Positions 27,285 to 35,526 of a stretch of 64,000 nucleotides of DNA are shown here, one piece after another. Position 1 is the stretch's first letter; each line of letters starts with the position of its first letter. This DNA is from Verrucomicrobiaceae bacterium (GTDB lineage Bacteria; Verrucomicrobiota; Verrucomicrobiia; Verrucomicrobiales; Verrucomicrobiaceae): NCBI GenBank assembly GCA_947466075.1, contig CANIBP010000006.1:96276-160275 (forward strand), in the 5' to 3' direction. Below the pieces are notes generated by a model that saw only the letters and a list, made by a program, of their open reading frames with translations, was not told the origin of the DNA and made no database searches. The position numbers were made by a program, and so were the translations under genes.

Positions 27285-27724
27285 GATTCGATCCTCATCT
27301 GCTCCGCAGGCACTTCCAGCCGTATTTTCGTGCCATAGGCCAAACCTTCCGTCCACGGCAACAGCAGTTCGAGCACATCCGGCTTCTGGAAATGCTCGGG
27401 CTTCGTGTCTGGATGCGGAAAGTAGATCAAGCCACTCACGGGAGTCGCATCATCGCGATGAACGATCACATCGAAGAACGAAAAATCCTCCGCTGGCTCC
27501 GTGGTATGCCATTTCAAGGCGCGAAAGGTCCATTTCGGTTTCACCACGCAATAACTCATCGGCGCGATGCTCACATTTAATGTGCCGAGATGGTAGCCGC
27601 TCAAATCAAGGCCCAACTCGCGAAAGAATGGCAACTGCATCCGCATCGTGCCGCCCGGAAATCGCGGATTGCCATTGAGACCCGAAGCGACGCGATGGCC
27701 TTGAACGATGGTGGCTGGGATCAT
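27281..27724 (-). CDS. Small protein resembling CTP-dependent riboflavin kinase (RibK/DUF120-like)
   Basis: The start at 27722-27724 gives 147 residues beginning MIPATIVQGHRVASG, and it overlaps the stop of the DUF1501 gene as ATGA. The pattern VQGHRVASG, LGTLNVSIAP near residue 50 and the closing GLIYFPHPDTKPEHFQKPDV plus LELLLPWTEGLAYGTKIRLEV follows the layout of archaeal RibK (VSGLGEGRYFL, GTLNLKLD, VPKKTYH, IIEIIAP). RibK makes FMN from riboflavin with CTP. The resemblance is from pattern memory only, and the active residues are not confirmed. Its position inside a Tat/Sec-rich operon is odd for a cytoplasmic cofactor enzyme. The coding status is well supported by overlaps on both sides. 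Confidence 0.72.
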   Translation of the reverse strand: MIPATIVQGHRVASGLNGNPRFPGGTMRMQLPFFRELGLDLSGYHLGTLNVSIAPMSYCVVKPKWTFRALKWHTTEPAEDFSFFDVIVHRDDATPVSGLIYFPHPDTKPEHFQKPDVLELLLPWTEGLAYGTKIRLEVPAEQMRIES

Positions 27725-29133
27725 GCCAAAATCTTCTTCACCACCTTGCACGGCTCCACGCCGGTGAGTTTGAAATCCAGCCCGGCGCTGCGGAATGTGA
27801 GATGCTCATGGTCGATGCCCAGGCAGTGCAAGATGGTGGCTTGAAGGTCGGGCACGTGGACTTCGTCTTCGATGATGTTGAAGCCCATGTCGTCTGTGGC
27901 ACCGACGGTGACGCCCCCTTTGATGCCGCCACCGGCCATCCACATGCTAAAAGCCTGGGGATGATGATCACGACCCATGCTGCGGCCCAGTGACACACTG
28001 GCTTCGACCATTGGTGTGCGACCAAACTCACCACCCCAGACGACGAGCGTATCATCGAGCATGCCGCGCTGTTTGAGATCCTTGATGAGCGCTGCGCTGG
28101 CCTGATCAGTGATGCCGCAGTTCTTCGTCACATTGCCCGCCACATCGCTGTGTGCATCCCAGCCTTCGTTGTAGATATTGATGAATCGGACACCGCGCTC
28201 AACCATGCGCCTAGCAAGCAAGCAGGCACGGGCAAAGGATGGCACTTTCGGATCGCAGCCATACATCTCCAGCGTGGTCTTTTCCTCACTGGTGAGGTCC
28301 ATCAACTCAGGCGCGGAGCTTTGCAGACGATAGGCCATCTCGTAGTTGGCGATTCGCGTCGCGGTCTCGCTATCGCCATCCAGTTTGAGTCGGCGATGAT
28401 TCATCGCGTTGATGAGGTCGATGGTATCGCGCTGCGTGCCATCTTCGATCCCCTGTGGCGTGCTCACATTCAAAATGGGGTCGCCCGTGTTACGGAAGCG
28501 TGTGCCGGAATAGATGCTCGGCAGGAAACCGCTGCCCCAGCACGCCGCACCGCCACTGATGCCGCTGCCGGTGCTCATGACGACAAAGGACGGCAGATCA
28601 CGCGACTCCGAGCCGAGACCATAAGTGATCCACGAGCCCATGCTCGGGCGGCCAGGCTGAGAGAAGCCCGTGTTCATGAAAATTTGCGCCGGCGCATGAT
28701 TGAACTGCGTGGTGCGGCAGGATTTGATGATGGCGATGTCATCCACCACCGTCGCCAGATGCGGCAGCATCTCGGATAACTCCAAGCCACTCTGCCCATG
28801 CTTGGCAAACTTGAAGCGCGGCCCCAAAACTGCCGCATCCGGCCGGATGAAGGCATAACGCTGCCCACCGATGATCGAAGGCGGGATCGGCTTGCCCTCA
28901 AATTTCGTCAGCAGCGGTTTGTTGTCGAAAAGCTCAAGCTGCGACGGCGCACCCGCCATGAACATGTGGATCACGGCCTTCGCCTTCGGTTGCAAATGCG
29001 GAGCGGCAGCCACATTCGGGCTCTTGCTCGATCCATAAGCCGATTCCGCCAGTAGCGATGCCAAAGCGATCTTGCCAGTGCCAATGCCGCAGTCTTGGAA
29101 GAAATGCCGGCGGGTGATGTTGGAGGTGTTCAT
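27721..29133 (-). CDS. DUF1501 secreted protein
   Basis: This 470-residue protein opens with a twin-arginine-type leader (TRRHFFQDCGIGTGKIALAS). It has the DUF1501 marks HMFMAGAPSQLELFDNKP, SSGWGGEFGRTPMV-like block VVWGGEFGRTPMVEA, DHHPQAFSMWMAGGGIKGG and a C-terminal LTGVEPCKVV end. The fold is sulfatase-like but without the formylglycine motif. It is embedded between a small unknown gene (upstream) and the RibK-like gene (downstream), with ATGA overlaps on both sides, and its PSD1 partner begins the operon. A periplasmic or surface role in carbohydrate use is the common inference. Compared with the DUF1501 at 510 it is slightly shorter and ends in a similar C-terminal segment. Confidence 0.9.
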   Translation of the reverse strand: MNTSNITRRHFFQDCGIGTGKIALASLLAESAYGSSKSPNVAAAPHLQPKAKAVIHMFMAGAPSQLELFDNKPLLTKFEGKPIPPSIIGGQRYAFIRPDAAVLGPRFKFAKHGQSGLELSEMLPHLATVVDDIAIIKSCRTTQFNHAPAQIFMNTGFSQPGRPSMGSWITYGLGSESRDLPSFVVMSTGSGISGGAACWGSGFLPSIYSGTRFRNTGDPILNVSTPQGIEDGTQRDTIDLINAMNHRRLKLDGDSETATRIANYEMAYRLQSSAPELMDLTSEEKTTLEMYGCDPKVPSFARACLLARRMVERGVRFINIYNEGWDAHSDVAGNVTKNCGITDQASAALIKDLKQRGMLDDTLVVWGGEFGRTPMVEASVSLGRSMGRDHHPQAFSMWMAGGGIKGGVTVGATDDMGFNIIEDEVHVPDLQATILHCLGIDHEHLTFRSAGLDFKLTGVEPCKVVKKILA

Positions 29134-29429
29134 GATGTTAGAAATTTCGATTTATACCATTCCTCCATAGAGCTTCGCTGCTCAGGAGAAATGTTTGCCC
29201 ATTTTGTGTCATCGGAGAGACGCAGAGAACCCGCAGTGCTCATGATGTGGCTAAACCAATCTGGATAGCTCCATATTCTCGGAATAGGTGAATGAAGGTG
29301 TTTCTTGGCTGGATTCCAGTGAACCTCGACCCCTTCACGATAGATCAAAGGAAACGATTGCGAGTGTGGGTGCAAATACAGCTTCCCGTCCTCGTCGATC
29401 CCAACCTCGTCTATGAAGTCCGTTTCCAT
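29130..29429 (-). CDS. Unknown 99-residue operon protein
   Basis: The ORF starts with ATG at 29427-29429, 6 bp after the PSD1 stop codon, and ends in a TGA that overlaps the ATG of the DUF1501 gene (ATGA). It encodes METDFIDEVGIDEDGKLYLH and, later, SFPLIYREGVEVHWNPAKK, PRIWSYPDWFSHIMSTAG and ISPEQRSSMEEWYKSKF. It has no signal peptide and is acidic at the start and aromatic-rich. I do not recognise a family. The tight coupling on both sides supports it as a real gene. Small acidic cytoplasmic proteins of this kind sometimes act as immunity or accessory proteins, but nothing here proves that. Confidence 0.65.
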   Translation of the reverse strand: METDFIDEVGIDEDGKLYLHPHSQSFPLIYREGVEVHWNPAKKHLHSPIPRIWSYPDWFSHIMSTAGSLRLSDDTKWANISPEQRSSMEEWYKSKFLTS

Positions 29430-29435
29430 GATTCT

Positions 29436-32399
29436 CTATGGATGTGTGATGGCTTCGTCGAGGTTCAGCGCCGCGCGGCTCACCGCTGCCCAAAGCGCTT
29501 CGCCTTCGAGTTTCTTTTCGCGTTGCTTTTGGAGGAAGGATTTGAGCATGGCGAGTTCATCGGCTGCGGCGGGGCGGGTGGTGCAGCGGCGGAAGATGTT
29601 GGTGAGGCGCTCGTCGTCGGTTGGGGATTCGGTGATGACTTGTTTGGCCATGGCTTGGGCGGCTTCCATGAACATTTGATCGTTGAGCAGCGTGAGGGCT
29701 TGCAGGGGGCTGTTGGAGACATCGCGTCTGGCAAGGCAGGATTCGCCGGTCGGCGCATCAAATGTGGTAGCCATGGCGAAGGGGGCGGTGCGCTTGGTGA
29801 AGGTGTAGAGGCTGCGGCGGAAGTGGTCTTCGCCTTCGCTGATCTTCCACTCGATTTTGCCATAGGCTCCTTCAGAGGTCACGCTGGCGGGCTGCGGTGG
29901 ATAGACGCCTGGGCCGCCCATTTTTAGCGATAGAACACCAGCGGCTTTCAATGCGGAGTCACGGATGATTTCGGCGTCGAGTCGGAAGCGTGCACCGCGA
30001 GCGAGAAGAATGTTTTCAGGATCGCGCTGGAGGAGTTCCGGCGTGACGCGGGAGGACTGCTTGTAGGTGGCGCTGGTGACGATGAGTCGATGCAGCTTCT
30101 TCATGGACCAACCTTGCTTCACGAACTCAACGGCGAGCCAATCGAGCAGCTCGGGATGGGATGGCGGGTCGCTCTGATAGCCGAAGTCTTCGAGCGACTT
30201 CACGAAGCCGCGACCAAATAAGGCCTGCCATTGCCGATTGACCGTGACGCGGGCGGTGAGTGGGTTTTCAGGAGCGAAGAGCCACTTGGCAAAGGTGAGT
30301 CGATTGGCTGGCGCATCTTTTGGCAGTTGCGGAAGAAAGGCTGGCACTGCCGGCGGCACTTCTTCTTTGGGTTTAAGGTATTCGCCACGGTGATGCAGCT
30401 GTGTGGGTCGTGGATTCGAGGCAGGTCGCTCGTTCATGACCAGCGTGGGCTGGCCACGCGGTGGATTCTTGCGCATCGCTAGAAGCGGGGCCACGGCTTG
30501 CTTCATCTCAGGCGCGGTTTCGAGGAAACGACGCAGCAGCACTTCGCGCTTCGATGAATCATTCGCTGCAAGTGCTTCCTCGACTTCCGCTGGATGTCCC
30601 ATTGCCTCGGCGTGATCGCTGGTGGTCACGGAGATGCGGAAGTGGCCGAGTGGACAGGCGAAGTGCTTTTCAAAGAGCATCTTCAAATCGAAACCGTTCG
30701 TCAGATCCATCGGCTGTTCGAAATAAAACACCGCTGCGTGCTGCACACCGTATCCGCCGAGCACCTGCCATCCGCTGGACATTTCAGAATCTAGGGCAGC
30801 GCTGGCGTTGTTGGTTTTCTTGGGCTTCCGAGCGGCTTTAGCCTTCGCTTTTGGATTGGCTGCGGCTGCATCGCTGATGCGATCTTCTTCCTCATCGTTG
30901 GTGGCCTCGGCTCGAGTGATTTTGATCGGCTGACCTTTCTGGAAGGCTTGCAGCTCACTGAGGAAAAATCCGCCGAGTGGTCCTTCGTAATTCGTTAAAC
31001 CTGGGCCATCATTCGGCAGACTCGGATGACTGGCGACTTCAAGCTTGATGGCAGTGATGCCTTTGATCGGCGCTTTGAAGCTCAAGTCATAGACATCGCT
31101 CTTGGAGATGTCGCCGCTGCCGAGAATGAAGCCATCGGCCTGCTGCTCCAGATGCGGCATTGTGGTCTCCATCTTCGTGGGACGTATGATTTGCCACTTG
31201 GAAGCGCGATGCGATTCACCTTCGATCCAACCTGCGAAGCGGCTTTGCATCGCAGCGGCACCACCGGGAAACTTAGAAGGCAATTCCGTCTCCAATTTGG
31301 CAATCTTTTCGGCCTGCGCTTTCTTGTGAGCTTCGATGTCCGGCGTGGGGATGTAATAGGTCGGCTCGCTGGCGTTGTTCAGCAGCGCCATGGTGCTGTA
31401 GTAGTCGGTGTGCAGGATGGGGTCGTATTTGTGCGTGTGGCACTGGCAGCAGTTCATGGTCAGGCCCATCCACGTCGTGCCCGTGACACTGACGCGATCT
31501 ACCATGGCATAAAAACGATACTCATTCGGATCGATGCCACCCTCTTCATTGAGCATGGTGTTGCGATGAAACCCTGTGGCGATGAGGTCCTCAGGCGTGG
31601 CCTTCGGCAACATGTCACCAGCGATCTGCTTGATGCTGAATTGATCAAACGGCATGTCATCATTCAGCGCCTTCACCACCCAATCGCGATACGGCCAAAT
31701 GCTGCGTGGGCGGTCTTTTTCAAAGCCGTTCGTGTCAGCATAACGCGCAAGGTCAAGCCAGCGCCGCGCCCAGCGTTCGCCGTATTGTTTGGAGGCGAGG
31801 AGTGAGTCCACGAGCTTGTCATAAGCATTCAGCTCTTTGTCATTCACAAAGGCATCCGCTTCAGCAGGCGTGGGCGGCAGGCCGATAAGATCGAGATAGA
31901 CGCGACGAATAAGCGTGTAGCGATCCGCTTCCGCTGAGAGCTTCAAGCCTTCTTTGGCGAGTCGTTCCCGAATGAAGCCATCAATACTCGCCTTCGCATC
32001 TGCACTCGCCTTCGTCGGCGTGTAAGCCCAATGCGCCTCATACTTGGCCCCTTCGGCGATCCATTGCTTCAGGATTACCTTATCCTTCTCCGAAACGACC
32101 TTCTTCGTATGCGGCGGCGGCATTTGCTCATCTTCATCCGTGGAGAGAAGTCGCTTGATGATCTCACTTGCCTCCGGCTTGCCAGGAACAATCGCAATCT
32201 CACCCGATTTTCCCGGACCGACTGCCGAATCACGCAAATCAAGCCGCAGCTTGCCCTTACGCGCGTGGTCATCCATGCCGTGACAAGCAAAGCACTGCTG
32301 CGCGAGCACCGGCCGCACTTCACGATTGAAATCAACGGCGTGTGCGCTGCTGGCGGCGAGAAGCGCCAACGAAATACGATTGAGAATGGGGGACATCAT
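29436..32399 (-). CDS. PSD1/DUF1549-DUF1553 cytochrome-like protein
   Basis: This 987-residue secreted protein has a signal peptide (MMSPILNRISLALLAASSA). The cytochrome C domain has CFACH at 36-40 with ARKGKLRLDLRDSAV. DUF1549 shows RWLDLARYADTNGFEKD and a second CxxCH in NCCQCHTHKYDPILH. DUF1553 shows NPLTARVTVNRQWQALFGRG and CLARRDVSNSPLQALTLLND. The middle region (about 430-640) carries a discoidin-like stretch and a lysine-rich insert (NPKAKAKAARKPKKTNNA). It heads the seven-gene minus-strand operon; its upstream side holds gene remnants rather than a recognisable promoter. The alternative start is the second ATG, one codon later. Confidence 0.9.
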   Translation of the reverse strand: MMSPILNRISLALLAASSAHAVDFNREVRPVLAQQCFACHGMDDHARKGKLRLDLRDSAVGPGKSGEIAIVPGKPEASEIIKRLLSTDEDEQMPPPHTKKVVSEKDKVILKQWIAEGAKYEAHWAYTPTKASADAKASIDGFIRERLAKEGLKLSAEADRYTLIRRVYLDLIGLPPTPAEADAFVNDKELNAYDKLVDSLLASKQYGERWARRWLDLARYADTNGFEKDRPRSIWPYRDWVVKALNDDMPFDQFSIKQIAGDMLPKATPEDLIATGFHRNTMLNEEGGIDPNEYRFYAMVDRVSVTGTTWMGLTMNCCQCHTHKYDPILHTDYYSTMALLNNASEPTYYIPTPDIEAHKKAQAEKIAKLETELPSKFPGGAAAMQSRFAGWIEGESHRASKWQIIRPTKMETTMPHLEQQADGFILGSGDISKSDVYDLSFKAPIKGITAIKLEVASHPSLPNDGPGLTNYEGPLGGFFLSELQAFQKGQPIKITRAEATNDEEEDRISDAAAANPKAKAKAARKPKKTNNASAALDSEMSSGWQVLGGYGVQHAAVFYFEQPMDLTNGFDLKMLFEKHFACPLGHFRISVTTSDHAEAMGHPAEVEEALAANDSSKREVLLRRFLETAPEMKQAVAPLLAMRKNPPRGQPTLVMNERPASNPRPTQLHHRGEYLKPKEEVPPAVPAFLPQLPKDAPANRLTFAKWLFAPENPLTARVTVNRQWQALFGRGFVKSLEDFGYQSDPPSHPELLDWLAVEFVKQGWSMKKLHRLIVTSATYKQSSRVTPELLQRDPENILLARGARFRLDAEIIRDSALKAAGVLSLKMGGPGVYPPQPASVTSEGAYGKIEWKISEGEDHFRRSLYTFTKRTAPFAMATTFDAPTGESCLARRDVSNSPLQALTLLNDQMFMEAAQAMAKQVITESPTDDERLTNIFRRCTTRPAAADELAMLKSFLQKQREKKLEGEALWAAVSRAALNLDEAITHP

Positions 32400-32432
32400 T
32401 ACCCTTTCATTAACGACGCAAATCCGCGCTTT

Positions 32433-32530
32433 TCATGCCTTTGGTTTGATAAACAACACCTCGGAACGCTCGATCCAGCCTTTGCGCAGTTCCATGCGGA
32501 ACCAGCCGTTCACTTTGCGGCCTTCTTCTT
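32433..32530 (-). pseudogene. 3' remnant of a BNR/sialidase-like gene
   Basis: Read on the reverse strand, this stretch encodes NGWFRMELRKGWIERSEVLF followed by IKPKA and a stop at 32433. The intact sialidase-like gene at 45266 ends DGWFRMDLRKGWIERAEVLF, IKPKV, stop, so this is the last about 30 codons of a paralogue. No upstream propeller sequence is present; it is cut off by the start of unrelated sequence on the right and followed by the PSD1 gene. The identity of the fragment is clear; function is not expected. Confidence 0.8.
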
Positions 32531-32555
32531 TTGTGTATCCGCGCGAGCGATGCGC

Positions 32556-32735
32556 TCAAGCAAGCATGTCCTTCATCACGTGGCCGTGAACGTCGGTGAG
32601 CCGATAGTCACGGCCCTGGCTCCGATAAGTGAAGGCTTCGTGATTGATGCCAAGCTGCTGCATGAGCGTGGCGTTGAGGTCGTGGATGTGGACGGGGTCT
32701 TTGACGATGTTGTAGCTGAAGTCGTCGGTCTCGCC
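32556..32735 (-). pseudogene. 3' remnant of a DUF1501 gene
   Basis: The reverse-strand reading [20 protein letters not shown], then [20 protein letters not shown] and [19 protein letters not shown] to the stop matches the last about 60 residues of DUF1501 proteins, for example [20 protein letters not shown] at the end of the gene at 510. Nothing of the other about 400 residues is left. The reading frame continues upstream (to about 32860) into hydrophobic residues ([20 protein letters not shown]) that look like a signal peptide from another gene, so a deletion may have fused two gene ends. Taken with the neighbouring BNR remnant, this spot is a small gene graveyard. Confidence 0.8.
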
Positions 32736-32867
32736 GATGATTAGATGACGGCCGGCCTGCTTGATGATGGCTGCATCGGTGCGCAGCGCATCACCAGCGA
32801 ATAGCACGACCAGCGGCGCGAACACGATAACGGTGAGGGTGAGGATGCGTTGTATGAGATCTCGCCT

Positions 32868-35522
32868 CTACTCAGGCTCGCTTCTTCCAAGGCGGATCAC
32901 ATCGGACGTCTGCGACTGCCCAGAGGCTGGCTGCGCTTCAAAGGTGAGTCGGGCGGTTGTATCGCTGGGTTTGAGTCGGAGGCTGAACTCGAAAGGGAAC
33001 GTGTCGTCGGTGAGCACCTCGTTGCGGCCTGGGAGTGAGACGTGCAGCTTGGCGGACTTCATGGCTGCCCGGTCTGCGGTGTGGTAGGCGTAGAGCCAGG
33101 TGAGTTCGGGACCAAAGGAGAGAATCATGGCGTGGGCTTCGCCGAAGGGAGTTTGGATGCGCTGATGCGTTGTGGCTTTTGTGGGTGCGGGTGCTGCGGT
33201 GAACTTGGGCTGGAAGCTGGCCTGCATCTGAACGCCTTCGATGACGAGGGCGGTGATGCCTTTGGGGCTGAGCGAGATTTTAGCGGTGCCGTTGGCGACG
33301 GTGAGCTTGGTGGCCTCGCGCTTGTTGTCGCGCCAGACGCTTGCGTCGTAGGTGCCTGCGGGGATGGCGAGGCGCAGGGTGATGTCGCGGAGTTCGCGGT
33401 TGCACTCGTTCATGAGGGCGATGCAGAGAGTGTTTTCGCCGCGGGCGGTGATGTGGTTGACCTGCACGTTGTCGGTTTGAACGAGGCCTTTGGGCATCCA
33501 TGGGGTGACGTTGGTTTGGTCGTAGAACTTGCCGGGTGCGCCATAGACGCTGCTTTGCATGAAGGCGTAGCACTCGGCGTATTCGGTGGGGAAGTCGATG
33601 GCTCCATGCGAGCGGTCGCGGGCCTCAGCCATGAGGTAGTCGAGCACGAGGTTCGCCATCGGCAGGACGTGGTTGTAGTGGAAGGAGGTCGTGGGCTTCA
33701 GCTCGTCATGAGGATGCAGCGGGAAGTCGGCTTTCTCCTGCGCGGTGGAGTAGAGCGTGTTGAAATGATAGCCGGGGAAGTTGGCGAAGCGGCCAATCAT
33801 CGCGCTGCGGGCGATGTCGCGGAGGAAGGCGTCATCCGTGTCTTGCGCGATGCGCAGGAAAATCGGCGCGTGCGTGGCGAGATAGAGCGCGATGCGTTGC
33901 ACGGTGCCGTTGCCCTCGCAGGTGAGGCCCTGTTCGGAGACGCGCCATGCGGGCACGGTTTCCTTCGCCACGGGCACGAGGCCGGGCTTGTCGAGCGAGC
34001 CGCGTCTTGGGGCAAAGCCGCTCTCATTCACCGTGATGTCGCCGTCGGGCACGGAGGGATAAAAGAACACGAGCTGCGCATACAAGCGCGCTCCGCGATG
34101 CGCGGCGGCGAGGTGACGCGGCTCATGGGTGTCGCGATACAGCTCATAGAAATCCTTCCACGCGGGCAGCAGGTATTCGAAGAACGTGCCGTCGGCGGCG
34201 GCGCTGAAATCGTTGGGCACTTTCGCGAGTTCCGGCTCGGCCTTGGCGATGGCGGCATCGAGCCACTTGCGCTCGCCGGTGGCACGGTAGCGCCAGAGGT
34301 CATTTTGCCACGCGCCTGCGGGACTGACCCAATCCATGTTCAGCGTGCGACTGACGCCATGCAGCCGCTCGACGCTCTCGCGAAAGTAAGGCGTGGCTCC
34401 ACCGGCGATGCGTTGCAGCGCGGCGAGTTCGGAGAGCGGCATCGCGGGACCAGCCATGCGCATCGAGGGGCGCTGACTGCTTTTCATGCCCTCGTCATTG
34501 AGGGCAAAGAGGAACTTCTCGCGTGAAAGCAGATACTCCATGATGGGCACGCCCTGCTCGCGGAAGAGCCGTTCGTTGTCGGTGACGAAGGCGAGGCCGA
34601 GCGGATGCAGCGCGCTGACGTTTTTCACCGAGCCTTGTGAGTCGGGATAAAAGAAGGCCTTGTTCGCCGGGTCGAAGTTGCCCCAAGGACCGAGCACGAA
34701 ATCGAGCATGTTCTCCAGCGCCGTGTTGAGCGACGTGAGCGTGTTCTCGCGCCGGTCGCGGAAGCCGCAAACATCTCGCGCGACCTGCTCGAAGGTCTCG
34801 CTCAGCGGCTTCGCCTGCGTGACGAGCACCAACTCGAAGGTGTGCTTCGTGCCGGCCTCAAAGCGCGACTCCTTTGTGCCGAGGAACGGCGCGAAGACCA
34901 TCGGTTGCGCCTCGCCATTCGCATTGCGCAGCGTGACCCCGAAGCGCCGCGTCTGCGGGGTCGGCATCGCGAACGAAAACTGTCGCGGCTCCGCGAGCAC
35001 ACCGAGCGTGCCGCTTTTCGTCTGCACGAGGCATCCCGGGATGGAGCAGATGTCATCGGGAATGAGAAAGCTCTCCTCGGGCAAGCGCCGACCATTCCAC
35101 ACCAGCGGCTGGAACAGCTCGATGACCTCCGCCATCGGCGCAGCGGGCGCTCCGGCGAATGCAACCGACCACATGCCCGCTTTCTTCGCGGTGAAAGTGT
35201 AGCGCAGCTTTCCCTTCGAAAGCTCGGCATCGAGTTCGATGGCGTCGTGCGTGAACTTCCAGTGTGTCACGTCCCCGTGTTGCTCGATGCTCGGCTGCGT
35301 CAGCGCGATGACCTCGCCGGCTTTGAAAATGTCGCGCTCCACCGTTCCATCGCCGCGCTTCCAGCCAACGAGATTGTAAATGGGCTTCGTCCATTTCACC
35401 GGCGCGATGGTGAGTGGCTCTTGCGAGTGGATGGCGATGAACTCGGGACGGAAGACTTCGTCTGCGCGCAAGGTTGCGAGCGGAACCAACAAGAGGGCAG
35501 CGAGTGTGATGAGATGTTTCAT
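32868..35522 (-). CDS. Unrecognised large secreted protein, possible carbohydrate-active enzyme
   Basis: This 884-residue protein has a signal peptide ([20 protein letters not shown]). I recognise no domain with certainty. The N-terminal third ([39 protein letters not shown]) looks beta-rich. The middle third has many helices with aromatic and His/Glu pairs ([79 protein letters not shown]), like an alpha/alpha toroid seen in several glycoside hydrolases and lyases. The end is beta-sandwich-like. It lies 4 bp after the stop of the large DUF1080 fusion gene and is the last intact gene of that train. A glycan lyase or hydrolase is the leading guess, not a finding. Confidence 0.65.
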   Translation of the reverse strand: MKHLITLAALLLVPLATLRADEVFRPEFIAIHSQEPLTIAPVKWTKPIYNLVGWKRGDGTVERDIFKAGEVIALTQPSIEQHGDVTHWKFTHDAIELDAELSKGKLRYTFTAKKAGMWSVAFAGAPAAPMAEVIELFQPLVWNGRRLPEESFLIPDDICSIPGCLVQTKSGTLGVLAEPRQFSFAMPTPQTRRFGVTLRNANGEAQPMVFAPFLGTKESRFEAGTKHTFELVLVTQAKPLSETFEQVARDVCGFRDRRENTLTSLNTALENMLDFVLGPWGNFDPANKAFFYPDSQGSVKNVSALHPLGLAFVTDNERLFREQGVPIMEYLLSREKFLFALNDEGMKSSQRPSMRMAGPAMPLSELAALQRIAGGATPYFRESVERLHGVSRTLNMDWVSPAGAWQNDLWRYRATGERKWLDAAIAKAEPELAKVPNDFSAAADGTFFEYLLPAWKDFYELYRDTHEPRHLAAAHRGARLYAQLVFFYPSVPDGDITVNESGFAPRRGSLDKPGLVPVAKETVPAWRVSEQGLTCEGNGTVQRIALYLATHAPIFLRIAQDTDDAFLRDIARSAMIGRFANFPGYHFNTLYSTAQEKADFPLHPHDELKPTTSFHYNHVLPMANLVLDYLMAEARDRSHGAIDFPTEYAECYAFMQSSVYGAPGKFYDQTNVTPWMPKGLVQTDNVQVNHITARGENTLCIALMNECNRELRDITLRLAIPAGTYDASVWRDNKREATKLTVANGTAKISLSPKGITALVIEGVQMQASFQPKFTAAPAPTKATTHQRIQTPFGEAHAMILSFGPELTWLYAYHTADRAAMKSAKLHVSLPGRNEVLTDDTFPFEFSLRLKPSDTTARLTFEAQPASGQSQTSDVIRLGRSEPE

Positions 35523-35526
35523 GGTC

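Noticed and set aside
33042..34526. 494-codon plus-strand Gly-rich frame
   Set aside because: Antisense shadow of the 884-residue gene.
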